Assembly (NCBI GenBank): GCA_002431345.1
Contig: DJEN01000099.1
Span: 11,266 to 16,698, forward strand
Direction: 5' to 3'
Length of the DNA stretch: 5,433 nucleotides
Origin: Megasphaera sp. UBA5897
GTDB lineage: Bacteria > Bacillota > Negativicutes > Veillonellales > Megasphaeraceae
Below, piece after piece: positions 4,899 to 5,433 of this stretch; the first letter of the stretch is position 1, and each line of letters begins with the position of its first letter. A program made the position numbers and the translations under genes. Below the pieces are notes generated by a model. It saw only the letters and a list, made by a program, of their open reading frames with translations. It made no database searches and had not been told where the DNA came from.

Positions 4899-5433
4899 CT
4901 ATTTCCCCCTTTCTGTATAACTCTTGATTTTGAATAGCACATTTCCTACTTCTTTATGGTGATACCAATGAACATCAAATATATATTGGTCAGAAGTAAT
5001 TGTACCAACTATTTTTTGCCATTCTTTAGCCATTCCGCCATAATCTGTTGCTAATTTGTCAGCAATTCTTAGATTGCAATCGGAACCTAGCCCAGCAATA
5101 ACTTTTTTTGGGGTAGCAATTGTACCTTTGGGAATGAACGCTTCCTTTCCTTCGTCTTCGTATAATAATTGCTGACCTATAGTAACTTCTGATTTTATTA
5201 TATCATCCGCTATATCTATCGGCAATCGGCTTTTAGCTGTTTCTGCTGACCAATTTCGCATGTACCGCCGCCAGTCTGCATGATGCTCTTCCCATTTTTT
5301 AGCCCCCTGTATACCAAGCACCTTATATCGTTCCATATGGCTCAACGATTTCAGCCATTCATCACCGCCTGCACGAATACGGTTCGTCTGCTTATTTTTA
5401 ATTTCTGAATGATACACCGGCGATAAATGACAA
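4899..5433 (-). CDS. Minor head / head morphogenesis protein, C-terminal end with toxin-like domain (5' end outside window)
   Basis: The readable frame enters from the window edge at 5432 and gives the last 177 residues. The first residues, CHLSPVYHSE, match the end of the Mu F / SPP1 gp7 head-morphogenesis domain, which typically closes with a HPNCRC-type motif followed by a hydrophobic P-V. A GTG at 5417 could be mistaken for the start, but the frame continues upstream and lacks a start signal there. Residues 21-61 (GGDEWLKSLSHMERYKVLGI and a W-rich helix) form the linker often found after that domain. From about residue 71 the protein changes character: FIPKGTIATPKKVIAGLGSD (99-118), YGGMAKEWQKIVG (131-143), YIFDVHWYHHKEVGNVLFKI (150-169). 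The pattern IAG-G-S...LR-AD-L...YGG...W-K...HWY...K-K resembles nuclease-like C-terminal domains of polymorphic toxins. Phage head proteins fused to such BECR-type (PBECR) domains are known. Family and catalytic residues (candidates His155, Lys168, Lys170) are inference. Confidence 0.72.
   Translation of the reverse strand, partial: CHLSPVYHSEIKNKQTNRIRAGGDEWLKSLSHMERYKVLGIQGAKKWEEHHADWRRYMRNWSAETAKSRLPIDIADDIIKSEVTIGQQLLYEDEGKEAFIPKGTIATPKKVIAGLGSDCNLRIADKLATDYGGMAKEWQKIVGTITSDQYIFDVHWYHHKEVGNVLFKIKSYTERGK

Noticed and set aside
4899..5417. Minor head C-terminal frame as a complete 172-residue gene from the GTG at 5417
   Set aside because: The frame continues upstream to the window edge with CHLSP, matching the end of a head-morphogenesis domain, so it is a truncated view of a longer gene.
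1..5433. CRISPR array, tRNA genes, insertion sequence
   Set aside because: No spaced repeat series, no cloverleaf-like sequence with a CCA end, and no transposase-like frame or terminal inverted repeats were seen on either strand.

Overview
This window is a compact stretch of the head-to-tail structural module of a tailed phage, most likely a prophage of a Firmicutes host with a siphovirus-type long non-contractile tail. Every convincing gene is on the minus strand, so the biological order runs from position 5433 down to 1. The host guess is inference. It rests on the strong AGGAGG-type ribosome binding sites, the middling GC content, and protein families typical of Firmicutes prophages. No integrase, lysis or host gene is visible.

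Layout in transcription order: (1) the C-terminal end of a minor head / head-morphogenesis protein (cut by the window edge) whose last ~105 residues look like a polymorphic-toxin (nuclease-like) domain; (2) a 79-residue protein that may be its immunity partner; (3) a clear rho-independent terminator overlapping the stop codon of that gene, followed by ~100 bases without a gene; (4) scaffold protein; (5) major capsid protein; (6) HK97 gp10-like head-tail/tail-completion protein; (7) a small helical head-tail adaptor candidate; (8) tail terminator/completion candidate; (9) TP901-1-like major tail (tube) protein; (10) tail assembly chaperone gpG, with a programmed -1 frameshift to make gpGT; (11) the N-terminal 162 residues of the tape measure protein, which runs off the window. 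The order minor head, scaffold, capsid, connectors, tube, frameshifted chaperone, tape measure is the classic SPP1/HK97-style arrangement. Genes are packed with short gaps or overlaps (two TAATG junctions), as expected of a translationally coupled operon.

The two most notable points are these. First, a toxin-like domain is grafted onto the minor head protein, with a small immunity-like gene directly after it and a dedicated terminator closing the pair. GC content drops abruptly (about 47% to 35%) exactly where the toxin-like part begins, which fits an exchangeable cassette. Second, there is a complete frameshift signal in the tail chaperone gene: slippery heptamer A AAA AAC, a 6-base spacer, then an 11-position hairpin. 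It joins two reading frames that would otherwise look like unrelated small ORFs. A strong inverted repeat followed by a T-run on the plus strand inside the gp10-like gene is a third, more speculative, signal.
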